Shown here: one piece after another, positions 44,463-51,754 of the stretch
Layout of the letters: each line of letters opens with the position of its first letter
Position numbering within the stretch: position 1 is the stretch's first letter
Assembly (NCBI RefSeq): GCF_003668995.1
Contig: NZ_CP033068.1
Coordinates: 4,712,001 to 4,776,000 of the forward strand
DNA: 64,000 bases
Direction of reading: 5' to 3'
Source of the DNA: Flavobacterium sp. 140616W15
Lineage (GTDB): Bacteria; Bacteroidota; Bacteroidia; Flavobacteriales; Flavobacteriaceae
The notes under the pieces: generated by a model
What the model was told of the DNA's origin: nothing
The model's database searches: none
The model's input: the letters and a program-made list of their open reading frames with translations, nothing else
Program-made: the position numbers and the translations under genes

Positions 44463-44612
44463 CAAAGTTACAAAGGCACAAAGTTTTAAAGTACATTGCT
44501 TTGTGATTTTGAAAAGAAGAAATTTAGGTTAAAATAAAATGAAGTTATAGGTTGATTTAGTTATGAGCTTTCGATATTGGAAACTCAGAGCCTTAGAACC
44601 TTTGTAACTTTG
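44463..44612. repeat. Intergenic element with inverted-repeat ends between clpP and clpX
   Basis: Ends CAAAGTTACAAAGG (44463-44476) and CCTTTGTAACTTTG (44599-44612) are perfect 14-base inverted repeats about 120 bases apart. The right end contains TAACTTTG, a match to the -7 consensus, 14 bases before the clpX ATG. A related sequence is at 47897-47985. Confidence 0.65.
44605..44612 (+). promoter_or_regulatory. -7 promoter element of clpX, inside the repeat
   Basis: TAACTTTG fits TAnnTTTG and is 13 bases upstream of the clpX ATG, so the transcript would be nearly leaderless. A TTG at 44577-44579 is 25 bases further upstream. Confidence 0.4.
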
Positions 44613-44625
44613 CAACTAAAAATAG

Positions 44626-45858
44626 ATGGCAAAAGAAGTATTAGAGTGTTCGTTTTGTGGAAGAAAAAAGCCAGAGACCAATTTATTAATTGCTGGTATT
44701 AATGCACATATCTGTGATAAGTGTATCGAACAAGCACACGGAATTGTTTTAGAAGAGTTAAAATCAAGCGGAAGTTCAAAATTAGTTGGTGATTTAATAT
44801 TAAAGAAACCAAAAGAAATTAGAGCATTTTTAGATCAATATGTAATAGGTCAGGATCAAACTAAAAAAGTGATGTCGGTTGCTGTTTACAATCATTACAA
44901 ACGTTTAATGCAACAACAGTTGGATGACGAAGTAGAGATTGAAAAAAGTAACATTATTATGGTTGGACAAACCGGAACAGGAAAAACATTAGTAGCAAAA
45001 ACTATTGCAAAAATGTTAGATGTTCCTTTGGCAATTGTTGATGCTACTGTTTTAACAGAAGCTGGATATGTTGGAGAAGACGTAGAGAGTATTTTGACAC
45101 GTTTGCTTCAAGCTGCCGATTATGATGTGGCCAAAGCCGAAAGAGGAATCGTTTTTATTGATGAAATAGATAAAATTGCCCGTAAGAGCGATAATCCATC
45201 AATTACACGTGATGTTTCGGGAGAAGGTGTGCAACAAGCATTATTAAAATTGTTAGAAGGAACAGTTGTAAACGTACCACCAAAAGGAGGACGTAAGCAT
45301 CCAGACCAAAAATTTGTTGAGGTAAACACCCAAAATATTTTGTTTATCGCTGGTGGAGCTTTTGATGGAGTAGAACGTATTATTTCAAAACGTTTAAATC
45401 GTCAGGCTGTTGGTTATAGTACATCAAAAAATGTGGATAATATCGATAAAGACAATTTATTGCAATACATCATTCCAAAAGATATTAAAGATTTTGGATT
45501 GATTCCTGAAATTATCGGTCGTTTACCAGTTTTGACACATATGGATCCTTTAGATAGAGAAACATTACGTGCTATCCTTACCCAGCCTAAAAATGCATTA
45601 ATTAAGCAATATCAAAAATTGTTTTTAATGGATGAAGTAGCGTTTACAATTACTGATGAAGCATTAGATTTTATTGTTGATAAAGCATTAGAATATAAAT
45701 TAGGAGCACGTGGATTACGTTCGTTATGCGAAGCAATCTTAACAGATGCTATGTACGATTTGCCAAGTTCAGATGTTAAAACATTAGAGATTGATAGAGA
45801 GTACGCTAAAGAAACATTGAATAAAAATTTATTGAAACGATTAGAAATCGCTTCGTAA
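44626..45858 (+). CDS. clpX: ATP-dependent Clp protease ATP-binding subunit ClpX
   Basis: The AAA+ unfoldase that feeds ClpP. It has 410 residues: an N-terminal zinc-binding domain (Cys8, Cys11, Cys30, Cys33 in [12 protein letters not shown] and HICDKC), Walker A GQTGTGKT, Walker B '[12 protein letters not shown]', the pore loop '[11 protein letters not shown]', and the IGF loop region '[23 protein letters not shown]' that docks ClpP. The length is normal. A terminator follows. Confidence 0.97.
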   Translation: MAKEVLECSFCGRKKPETNLLIAGINAHICDKCIEQAHGIVLEELKSSGSSKLVGDLILKKPKEIRAFLDQYVIGQDQTKKVMSVAVYNHYKRLMQQQLDDEVEIEKSNIIMVGQTGTGKTLVAKTIAKMLDVPLAIVDATVLTEAGYVGEDVESILTRLLQAADYDVAKAERGIVFIDEIDKIARKSDNPSITRDVSGEGVQQALLKLLEGTVVNVPPKGGRKHPDQKFVEVNTQNILFIAGGAFDGVERIISKRLNRQAVGYSTSKNVDNIDKDNLLQYIIPKDIKDFGLIPEIIGRLPVLTHMDPLDRETLRAILTQPKNALIKQYQKLFLMDEVAFTITDEALDFIVDKALEYKLGARGLRSLCEAILTDAMYDLPSSDVKTLEIDREYAKETLNKNLLKRLEIAS

Positions 45859-45909
45859 TGTTTTTGAAATAACTTTGACAAGTATAAAACTTTGGCAAAG
45901 ATTCATCTT

Positions 45910-45941
45910 AACCTGCTCATTTAGTTGAGCAGGTTTTTTTT
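45910..45941 (+). terminator. Rho-independent terminator of clpX
   Basis: Stem AACCTGCTCA (45910-45919) / TGAGCAGGTT (45926-45935) with a 6-base loop and eight Ts. It overlaps the end of the convergent regulator gene by 2 bases. Confidence 0.88.
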
Positions 45942-46905
45942 ATCTTACTCTAAATCTTTCTCGATATTCTATCGGTTTCATTCCAACCATTTTGTAAAAA
46001 ACTTTTCTAAAAGATTTAGGGTCGTTATACCCCGTTTTTTCAATAATCTCTGATATAGAAAGTTGTGTCTGCTCTAGATACTTTTTAGAACTTTCTACAC
46101 GAATGTTCTGCAAATATTCTATAGGAGGAATGCCAACTACTTGTTTGAATCTCCGAGTCATATTACGATTACTAGTCGGAATGTCTTTAGTGATCTCCTC
46201 CAGTTTTTCTATTGTACTGTATTCATTTTCTATCTTGTGTTGTAATTGAGCAACAAGAGAATCATTGTGTAAATGATTAGGACGAAAAGTGCTAAAATAA
46301 CTTTGTTTATGGCGATTTAAATCAATGGAAAAAATCTTAGCAATTTGTACAGCAACTTCATTTCCACAATATTTCTGAATCAAAAGAATCAGTAAATGAA
46401 AAGAAGAAGTTGATCCGCCACTAGTATATAGAGTTCCGTCGGCGGTTAATGTTTCTTCGGGTTTTAAATTTACTAAAGGAAACGATTGGTTAAAAGCACT
46501 ACAGGCATCAACATGAGTTGTAGCTGATTTTTCATCTAGTAATCCCGAAGCACCAAGCAAGAAAGCTCCTGTACAGAAACTAGCTATTTCTGCCCCAAAC
46601 AAATGTTGTTTTTTTAGCCAAGGAAGGAAATTGCTGTTTTTTGCAATCATTCCTCTCATATCATCTGTGGTAAACGCAGGAATTAAGATCAATTCGAGTT
46701 TTTCCTCAGAAGATTGGATAGAATTAACTTTATAGTTAAATAATTTTTCTTGCTCTATTTGTTCGGACGATTGAAAAACGAATATTTCAAATGGTTTTTC
46801 ATTTTCAGAATGTAGCTTATTAGCAGTTTCAAAAACTTCAAGAATAGCTGCAATACTCAATAATTTATAGTCATGCGGAACGATTAACCCAACTTTTTTA
46901 CTCAT
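45940..46905 (-). CDS. GlxA-type transcriptional regulator (DJ-1/PfpI plus AraC HTH)
   Basis: A 321-residue regulator. Residues about 3-175 are a DJ-1/PfpI-like amidase-fold domain (nucleophile-elbow cysteine in AEIASFCTGAFLLG), and residues about 215-315 are an AraC-type double helix-turn-helix ('NRNMTRRFKQVVGIPPIEYLQNIRVESSKKYLEQTQLSISEIIEKTGYNDPKSFRKVFYKMVG'). It is divergent from the VOC/SRPBCC array (140-base spacer), so it may control those genes, but no operator is visible. The ligand is unknown. Confidence 0.9.
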   Translation of the reverse strand: MSKKVGLIVPHDYKLLSIAAILEVFETANKLHSENEKPFEIFVFQSSEQIEQEKLFNYKVNSIQSSEEKLELILIPAFTTDDMRGMIAKNSNFLPWLKKQHLFGAEIASFCTGAFLLGASGLLDEKSATTHVDACSAFNQSFPLVNLKPEETLTADGTLYTSGGSTSSFHLLILLIQKYCGNEVAVQIAKIFSIDLNRHKQSYFSTFRPNHLHNDSLVAQLQHKIENEYSTIEKLEEITKDIPTSNRNMTRRFKQVVGIPPIEYLQNIRVESSKKYLEQTQLSISEIIEKTGYNDPKSFRKVFYKMVGMKPIEYRERFRVR

Positions 46906-47046
46906 TATTTCTCTTTTTTAATGAAAATGGCTTATACAAAAATAGTTTTTTTGTCTTAAATGACCCTAAAAATGACTTTTATTGTAGCCTAAAGACTAGG
47001 TGATTAGTATAAATTTACTTTAAATAATTTGTAAATTTATATAAAA

Positions 47047-47454
47047 ATGAAAACAGAAATTTTCTTAAATCTTCCAGTAAAAGATTTAAAACGTAGTATG
47101 GCTTTTTTTACGGAATTAGGTTTTACATTTAATTTAAATTTCACAGATGATAAAGCAGCTTGTTTAGAAATCGGAGAAAATATATTTGCAATGCTTTTGT
47201 TAGAAGAGTTTTTTAAAACATTTACACAAAAACAAATTTGCAATACAGCAACCACAACCGAAATCTTAATGGCGTTATCTGTTGATAGTCGGGAAAAAGT
47301 AGATGAAATAATTGCAGCAGTAGTAAAAGCTGGTGGAATCGAATATATGGAAGCTAAAGATTATGGTTGGATGTATCAAAAAGCTTTTTTGGATTTAGAT
47401 GGGCATCATTGGGAGGTATTTTTCATGGATGAAAGTCAGGCACCAAAAAATTAA
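47047..47454 (+). CDS. VOC family protein (glyoxalase-like), first of the array
   Basis: A 135-residue metal-dependent-fold protein with two beta-alpha-beta-beta-beta modules ('IFLNLPVKDLKRSMAFFTELGFTFNLNF' and 'MYQKAFLDLDGHHWEVFFMDES'). The family includes glyoxalases, dioxygenases and antibiotic-binding proteins, so function cannot be set from sequence. It is similar to the VOC gene at 48051, and the two alternate with SRPBCC genes. A C-terminal histidine pair (DGHHWEVF) matches one metal site. Confidence 0.82.
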   Translation: MKTEIFLNLPVKDLKRSMAFFTELGFTFNLNFTDDKAACLEIGENIFAMLLLEEFFKTFTQKQICNTATTTEILMALSVDSREKVDEIIAAVVKAGGIEYMEAKDYGWMYQKAFLDLDGHHWEVFFMDESQAPKN

Positions 47455-47492
47455 AAGTCAATTTAGAAAATACAATTATTAAACGATTCAAT

Positions 47493-47897
47493 ATGATAAC
47501 AATTAAAAGTACAATAAAAGCGCCAATAGCTAAAGTTTGGGAGATATGGACAGATCCAAAACACATACAAGAATGGAATAGCCCATCTCCAGAATGGCAT
47601 ACACCATACGCTGAGAATGATTTAAAAACAGGAGGAAAATTTAAATCTACAATGGCGGCCAGAGACGGAAGTATGAGTTTTGATTTTGAAGGAGAATATA
47701 CCTTAGTAAAAGAAAACGAAATTATTGAATATGTAATTGGAGATGGGAGAAAGGTGGAAATTACTTTTAGAGAAACTCCAAACGGAGTAGAAATAATAGA
47801 AAGTTTTGATCCAGAGACAGAAAATTCAGAAGAGATGCAACGTGGTGGATGGCAGGCGATTATAGATAATTTTAAAAGTTATGTAGAGAGTAATTAA
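47493..47897 (+). CDS. SRPBCC/AHSA1 family protein, first of the array
   Basis: A 134-residue START-like (Bet v 1 fold) protein with the AHSA1 pattern ('IKSTIKAPIAKVWEIWTDPKHIQEWNSPSPEWHTP' at the N-terminus, 'GGWQAIIDNFKSYVE' at the end). The fold binds hydrophobic ligands or assists a partner; the ligand is unknown. It is 39 bases after the first VOC gene and alternates with it in a repeated block. Confidence 0.82.
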   Translation: MITIKSTIKAPIAKVWEIWTDPKHIQEWNSPSPEWHTPYAENDLKTGGKFKSTMAARDGSMSFDFEGEYTLVKENEIIEYVIGDGRKVEITFRETPNGVEIIESFDPETENSEEMQRGGWQAIIDNFKSYVESN

Positions 47898-47985
47898 AGA
47901 AGAGACAAAGGTTCAAAGAGATAAAGGCTCTAGGGCTTCTCTCAAATATGAATAAAAAAACTTTGTGACTTAATGTCTTGGCGAT
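47897..47985. repeat. Second copy-like intergenic element
   Basis: The left part (AAAGGTTCAAAGAGATAAAGG, about 47907-47927) and the right part (AACTTTGTGACTTAATGTC, about 47959-47977) resemble the ends of the clpP-clpX element (GGTTCAAAG...ACAAAGGC, then ...TTTGTAACTTTG). Identity is partial; an actual alignment is needed. Confidence 0.4.
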
Positions 47986-48050
47986 AAGTATATAACCATA
48001 GTTTAAATTATCTTCTATGGTTTAAAAATAATAACTTAAAATATCAAAAA

Positions 48051-48458
48051 ATGGCAAAACAAATATGGCTTAATCTGCCAGTAAAAGATGTGGCAAAATC
48101 GAAAGTCTTTTTCTCGAAAATAGGTTTTTCATTTAATGAAGAGCACGATACGTCAAAATCAACTTGTATGCTAGTTGGAGAAGGTAAATTTGTAATAATG
48201 CTTTTTGAAGAGAATATGTTTACAGATTTCTCTCAAAACAAGTTGACAGATACAAAAACAAGCTCGGAGGTATTAATTTCTATAGATGCTGAAAGTAAAG
48301 ATGAGGTAGATACACTTGCTAAAAAAGTTCAGGAAGCAGGAGGAAATGTTTTTGCAGCTCCAAGTTTGAATCAAGGTTGGATGTACGGTTGTGGTTTTGC
48401 AGATTTAGATGGACACCGTTGGAATTCTTTATTTATGGATTTTAGTAAATTATCATAA
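48051..48458 (+). CDS. VOC family protein, second of the array
   Basis: A 135-residue paralogue of the VOC gene at 47047 ('IWLNLPVKDVAKSKVFFSKIGFSFNEEHDT', 'MYGCGFADLDGHRWNSLFMDFSK'). Both share the opening NLPVKD and the ending D-L-D-G-H. It is in a run with the SRPBCC gene that follows after 10 bases. No substrate can be named. Confidence 0.82.
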   Translation: MAKQIWLNLPVKDVAKSKVFFSKIGFSFNEEHDTSKSTCMLVGEGKFVIMLFEENMFTDFSQNKLTDTKTSSEVLISIDAESKDEVDTLAKKVQEAGGNVFAAPSLNQGWMYGCGFADLDGHRWNSLFMDFSKLS

Positions 48459-48468
48459 AAAACAGATT

Positions 48469-48912
48469 ATGGAAACATTAGAATTTAAGATCAACATTAA
48501 AGCACCGAGAGAAACAGTTTGGAATATTTTATGGACAGACGAAACATATAGAAAATGGACAAGTGTTTTCTGTGAAGGGACTTATGTGGTAAGCAATTGG
48601 AACGAAGGAGATAAAATCCATTTTTTAGATCCAAATGGAGAAGGAATGAACAGCATTATCGAAAAGAAAATACCAAGCGAATATATGGCATTCAGGCATA
48701 TAAGTGCATTGAAAAATTTTAAAGAAATGCCAATCGATGAAGAAACAAAAACATGGACTGGCGCAATGGAAACGTATCGATTGACTCTAGAGAATGGTTA
48801 TACTATTCTTGATGCTAAAGTTGATACGCTCGAAAAATATATAGATTATTTTAAAGATGTTTTTCCGAAAGGATTAGAAAAGGTAAAAGAATTATCAGAA
48901 GAAAAAGAATAA
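48469..48912 (+). CDS. SRPBCC family protein, second of the array
   Basis: A 147-residue START-like protein starting at METLEFKINIKAPRETVWNI; an upstream in-frame extension overlapping the VOC gene is not protein-like. It shares 'KAPRETVWNILWTDETYRKWTS' with the first SRPBCC gene and has a 'KYIDYFKDVFPKGLEKVKEL' C-terminal helix. The ligand is unknown. It is followed after 26 bases by a PhnB-type VOC gene. Confidence 0.82.
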   Translation: METLEFKINIKAPRETVWNILWTDETYRKWTSVFCEGTYVVSNWNEGDKIHFLDPNGEGMNSIIEKKIPSEYMAFRHISALKNFKEMPIDEETKTWTGAMETYRLTLENGYTILDAKVDTLEKYIDYFKDVFPKGLEKVKELSEEKE

Positions 48913-48938
48913 AAACACTAACAATAAAAAAAAATATC

Positions 48939-49382
48939 ATGGCAGCAGTAAATCCTTATTTAATTTTTAATGGAAATTGCGAAGAAGCATTTCTATTTTA
49001 CAAATCAGTTTTTGGAGGCGAATTTGCATACATTGGAAAATTCAAAGATATGCCTGCAGACGAAAATTGTTCTCAAGTATCAAGCGACAGCGAAGAAGCA
49101 GAAAAAATTATGCATGTTAGTTTGCCTATCGGACAAACCATTTTAATGGGAAGTGATAGTACCGAACAATCAGGTGCGGTAACTTTTGGAGGAAATTTTT
49201 CTGTTTCAATTAATGTCGAAAGCGCAAAAGAAGGAGATAGAATCTTTAACGGACTCTCAGCAGGAGGAAATCCATTTATGCCAATGGGTAAAACCTTTTG
49301 GGGAGCTTATTTCGGAATGTTTACCGATAAGTTTGGAGTAAACTGGATGGTGAATTTTGATGAAAATATGCCAAGCAGCTAA
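48939..49382 (+). CDS. VOC family protein, PhnB-like
   Basis: A 147-residue protein of the PhnB / 3-demethylubiquinone methyltransferase-like VOC subfamily. It opens with 'NPYLIFNGNCEEAFLFYKSVFGGEFAYIGKFKDMP' and ends with 'MGKTFWGAYFGMFTDKFGVNWMVNFD'. The subfamily is more distant from the two VOC proteins upstream. It is the last gene of the VOC/SRPBCC run. No methyltransferase activity should be assumed. Confidence 0.85.
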   Translation: MAAVNPYLIFNGNCEEAFLFYKSVFGGEFAYIGKFKDMPADENCSQVSSDSEEAEKIMHVSLPIGQTILMGSDSTEQSGAVTFGGNFSVSINVESAKEGDRIFNGLSAGGNPFMPMGKTFWGAYFGMFTDKFGVNWMVNFDENMPSS

Positions 49383-49416
49383 ATTAAAATAATTACTAAA
49401 AGCTAATTAATTCAGG

Positions 49417-49484
49417 AGATTATTTAGGGTGATTTTAGAACAAGACTTATTTGTTTCTTCAGTTATTCTAAATAATCTTTTTTT
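49417..49484 (+). terminator. Possible terminator after the VOC/SRPBCC run
   Basis: Arms AGATTATTTAG (49417-49427) and CTAAATAATCT (49468-49478) with a 40-base loop that can fold further, followed by a T-run. The long loop makes it less certain than the others. Confidence 0.45.
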
Positions 49485-49652
49485 ATTAAAAGTTGTCCCA
49501 ATACAAGTTATATTAAGCATTAGAACAGAACATTAAATTATTTAAATAAATCATATCGATTTGTGTTTTTTCTTTATAAGAAAACAAAGCATATTCTTTT
49601 TTATCAACAATAGATTGCCGATTTTTGTCACTTCTAAATCAATAAAGATAAA

Positions 49653-50882
49653 ATGACAACAGAAGATAAAGAGATTATTTTATTAAAAGTTTCAGGTCAT
49701 GATAAACCAGGAGTTACAGCAGGATTAACAGCAGTATTGGCTACTTATGATGCCGTTATTTTAGACATTGGGCAAGCTGATATTCATGATACGCTTTCTC
49801 TGGGGATTTTGTTCGAAATCCAAGCCGGTTCAACTTCAGGACCAGTTCTAAAAGACTTATTGTTTAAAGCTTATGAATTAGAAGTAAAGGTAAAGTTTAT
49901 CCCAATTTCTATTGAAGATTATGAAAAGTGGGTAAAAACACAATCCAAGCAACGTTACATAGTTAATATTCTAGGAGAAAAATTAGCAGCTTCACAATTA
50001 GCAGCAGTTGCCAAATTATTATCCGATCAAAATTTAAATATTGTATCTATAATACGATTAACAGGAAGAACATCTGTTGTTGAAACAGAAGAATATCCAC
50101 GTTCATGCATACAATTATCCCTAACAGGAGATGTTGTAGATAAGATTGCAATGACAGCAAGTTTTATGGAAATTTCCAGAACCCTAAATGTAGATATCTC
50201 ATTTCAGGAAGATAATATTTATAGAAGAAACCGACGCTTAGTTTGTTTCGATATGGACTCAACACTAATTCAAACGGAAGTAATAGACGAATTGGCAGAG
50301 CTGAATGGAGTAGGAGAGCAAGTAAGAGCAATTACAGAATCGGCTATGAATGGCGAAATAGATTTCAACGAAAGTTTCAAACAACGTATGGCATTGTTAG
50401 AAGGTTTGAGCGAAGACGTTTTGCAATCGGTTGCTGAAAAGTTACCAATAACCAAAGGAGCACATCGTTTAATGAAAGCCTTAAAATATTACGGATATAA
50501 AACCGCTATATTATCGGGAGGATTCACTTATTTTGGAGAATATTTGCAAAAAGAGCTAGGCATCGACTACGTGCATGCCAACCAATTAGAAATTAAAGAT
50601 GGGAAATTAACTGGTAAATATTTAGGTGACATCGTCGATGGCCAGAAGAAAGCCGAATACTTAAAAGCAATTGCCGAAAAGGAAGGAATTCACATCAATC
50701 AAACTATAGCAGTAGGAGATGGGGCCAACGATCTGCCAATGCTAAATTTAGCAGGTCTAGGAATCGCCTTTCACGCAAAACCTACCGTAAAAGAAAATGC
50801 ATCAACCTCGATTTCAAGTCTAGGACTCGACGGTGTTTTATACCTATTAGGATATCATGACCGATATATCGACATGATGTAG
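49653..50882 (+). CDS. serB: Phosphoserine phosphatase SerB with two ACT domains
   Basis: The last step of serine synthesis. It has 409 residues: ACT-like regulatory domains at about 8-80 and 100-185, then a HAD domain with catalytic DMDST (Asp200 and Asp202 in FDMDSTLIQTEVIDE), motif II 'TAILSGGF', and motif III 'VGDGANDLPML'. The long form with duplicated ACT domains is known in other bacteria. The 270-base spacer upstream holds a possible terminator, and I see no promoter I can support. Confidence 0.93.
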   Translation: MTTEDKEIILLKVSGHDKPGVTAGLTAVLATYDAVILDIGQADIHDTLSLGILFEIQAGSTSGPVLKDLLFKAYELEVKVKFIPISIEDYEKWVKTQSKQRYIVNILGEKLAASQLAAVAKLLSDQNLNIVSIIRLTGRTSVVETEEYPRSCIQLSLTGDVVDKIAMTASFMEISRTLNVDISFQEDNIYRRNRRLVCFDMDSTLIQTEVIDELAELNGVGEQVRAITESAMNGEIDFNESFKQRMALLEGLSEDVLQSVAEKLPITKGAHRLMKALKYYGYKTAILSGGFTYFGEYLQKELGIDYVHANQLEIKDGKLTGKYLGDIVDGQKKAEYLKAIAEKEGIHINQTIAVGDGANDLPMLNLAGLGIAFHAKPTVKENASTSISSLGLDGVLYLLGYHDRYIDMM

Positions 50883-50897
50883 TTTATTTACAATAAT

Positions 50898-50952
50898 GTC
50901 AGGCTGAGCGGAGTCGAAGGATATACGGGGCTTCGACTCCGCTCAGCCTGAC
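50898..50952. repeat. Palindromic intergenic repeat downstream of serB
   Basis: Two 22-base arms (50898-50919 and 50931-50952) are perfect reverse complements, with an 11-base loop. GC-richness far exceeds the surroundings (arm core GGCTGAGCGGAGTCGAAG). It looks like a REP/BIME-type dispersed palindrome of Bacteroidota genomes. It lacks a T-run, so it is not an obvious terminator. Confidence 0.85.
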
Positions 50953-51005
50953 AAAATCGCGTAAACAAGTAGGATGTTTACGCTAACCCTAGAAATTAAA
51001 CAAAA

Positions 51006-51033
51006 AAACCTCGATTTTTTAAAATCGAGGTTT
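51006..51033. terminator. Bidirectional terminator
   Basis: AAACCTCGATTTT (51006-51018) and AAAATCGAGGTTT (51021-51033) form a 13-bp stem with a TT loop. A-rich sequence to the left and TAATAAAAA to the right suit both directions. It serves serB (plus) and the small gene at 51057 (minus). Confidence 0.75.
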
Positions 51034-51056
51034 AATAAAAATATGCGAATTAAAAC

Positions 51057-51296
51057 TTATTCTACATTCAAATAAGGATTTAAAGCTTCGGCTAATTCAT
51101 TGAGCCAATAAAAGCTGTTTTCGAAGTTGATCATTTCGTTCTGAAGGCATTGATTTTCCCTAATAGCACTTATAGCAAGAAGATAATTTGCTTGCCTAAT
51201 TATCTTAGCCATATCTTTTGGTTCTATCATATGGCTGAAAAAATTCATAAGCCTTGTTTTGGCTTCTTCTGAAAGGTTGTTTGTGTTTGTAATCAT
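51057..51296 (-). CDS. Small hypothetical protein, 79 residues
   Basis: An all-helical-looking, cytoplasmic 79-residue protein (from MITNTNNLSEEAKTR to AEALNPYLNVE) with no signal peptide or membrane segment. The sequence is protein-like: balanced charges and amphipathic helix around 'IIRQANYLLAISAIRENQCLQNEMINFENSFYWLNELAEAL'. Its ATG overlaps the stop of a 41-codon upstream ORF by ATGA, suggesting translational coupling. It is followed by a terminator. I do not recognise a family. Confidence 0.65.
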   Translation of the reverse strand: MITNTNNLSEEAKTRLMNFFSHMIEPKDMAKIIRQANYLLAISAIRENQCLQNEMINFENSFYWLNELAEALNPYLNVE

Positions 51297-51418
51297 AACT
51301 CTGTAATTTTAGGAAATATAAAACCCGTGTAGCTAAGGTGTCCTACACTTACAGAAGTGTTACGGTTGTTTCCAATACCGTCACCATACCGCACGGGCAA
51401 AAGTTTTTTAGATGTCAT
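51293..51418 (-). CDS. Putative 41-residue upstream ORF overlapping a structured element
   Basis: ATG at 51418 and TGA at 51295-51293, in frame for 41 codons; it would begin MTSKKLLPVRYGDGIGNNRN and end with GFIFPKITEL. Its stop overlaps the next start (ATGA). Most of it falls inside a stretch that folds into a three-way junction (51324-51397), so the coding potential may be incidental to an RNA or DNA structure. It is too short for codon statistics to decide. Confidence 0.4.
   Translation of the reverse strand: MTSKKLLPVRYGDGIGNNRNTSVSVGHLSYTGFIFPKITEL
51324..51397. other. Predicted three-way-junction structure
   Basis: Nested pairings: P1 CCCGTG (51324-51329) / CACGGG (51392-51397), P2 GGTG (51337-51340) / CACC (51382-51385), hairpin P3 ACACTT (51345-51350) / AAGTGT (51355-51360), hairpin P4 ACGGT (51362-51366) / ACCGT (51377-51381). 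P3 and P4 lie side by side inside P2. The same pairings hold on both strands. Confidence 0.5.
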
Positions 51419-51521
51419 GATTTTGTAATTTAGGAAAAGCAAACATAGCAAAAAACCGTTGTAATCAAAGGGTTTTCCCTTTCAATAAAAAAGTAGTTAA
51501 TTTTGATTTTTCCTCCTAGTG

Positions 51522-51536
51522 CGAGTGTCTCACTCG
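51522..51536. repeat. Short palindromic hairpin
   Basis: CGAGTG (51522-51527) and CACTCG (51531-51536) around TCT. It probably belongs to a dispersed repeat type, but on its own could be chance. Confidence 0.4.
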
Positions 51537-51607
51537 TGCATGTAGCGATATGTTTTGGTAGATTATCTTAAAAATAGAGTAAATACTCAATCTGTTTTTT
51601 CGCAAAC

Positions 51608-51708
51608 TTGTCATTCTGAAGAATGAGGAATCTCCACAAGAAACTTACGTAAAATATTTCTAGATTGTCGAGCAACTAATGGAGATTCCTCATTCTTCGG
51701 AATGACAA
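51608..51708. repeat. Long imperfect inverted repeat upstream of the GH3 gene end
   Basis: 28-base arms at 51608-51635 and 51681-51708 are reverse complements apart from one position (A opposite G, a G-U pair in RNA), with a 45-base loop. The arm core is GTCATTCTGAAGAATGAGG. It is a different family from the 50898 palindrome and is also REP-like. Confidence 0.85.
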
Positions 51709-51754
51709 ATAGTGGTTATTTTTCGACAAAATCTATGGTTAAATTAAACGATAT

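Larger units (their letters stand above)
51293..51442. repeat. Imperfect direct repeats flanking the structured element
   Basis: Plus-strand segments 51293-51318 (TCATAACTCTGTAATTTTAGG...) and 51415-51438 (TCATGATTTTGTAATTTAGG...) are near-identical over about 24 bases, 122 bases apart. Each ends (read on the minus strand) at an ATG start codon, so the repeated unit is the translation-start context of both small ORFs. Confidence 0.6.
51419..51754. other. 336-bp gene-free stretch with palindromic repeats
   Basis: No ORF is supported. It contains a small hairpin (CGAGTG tct CACTCG, 51522-51536) and a long inverted repeat (51608-51635 and 51681-51708). The first part, 51421-51460, carries one copy of the direct repeat that flanks the small ORF pair. 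Confidence 0.6.
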
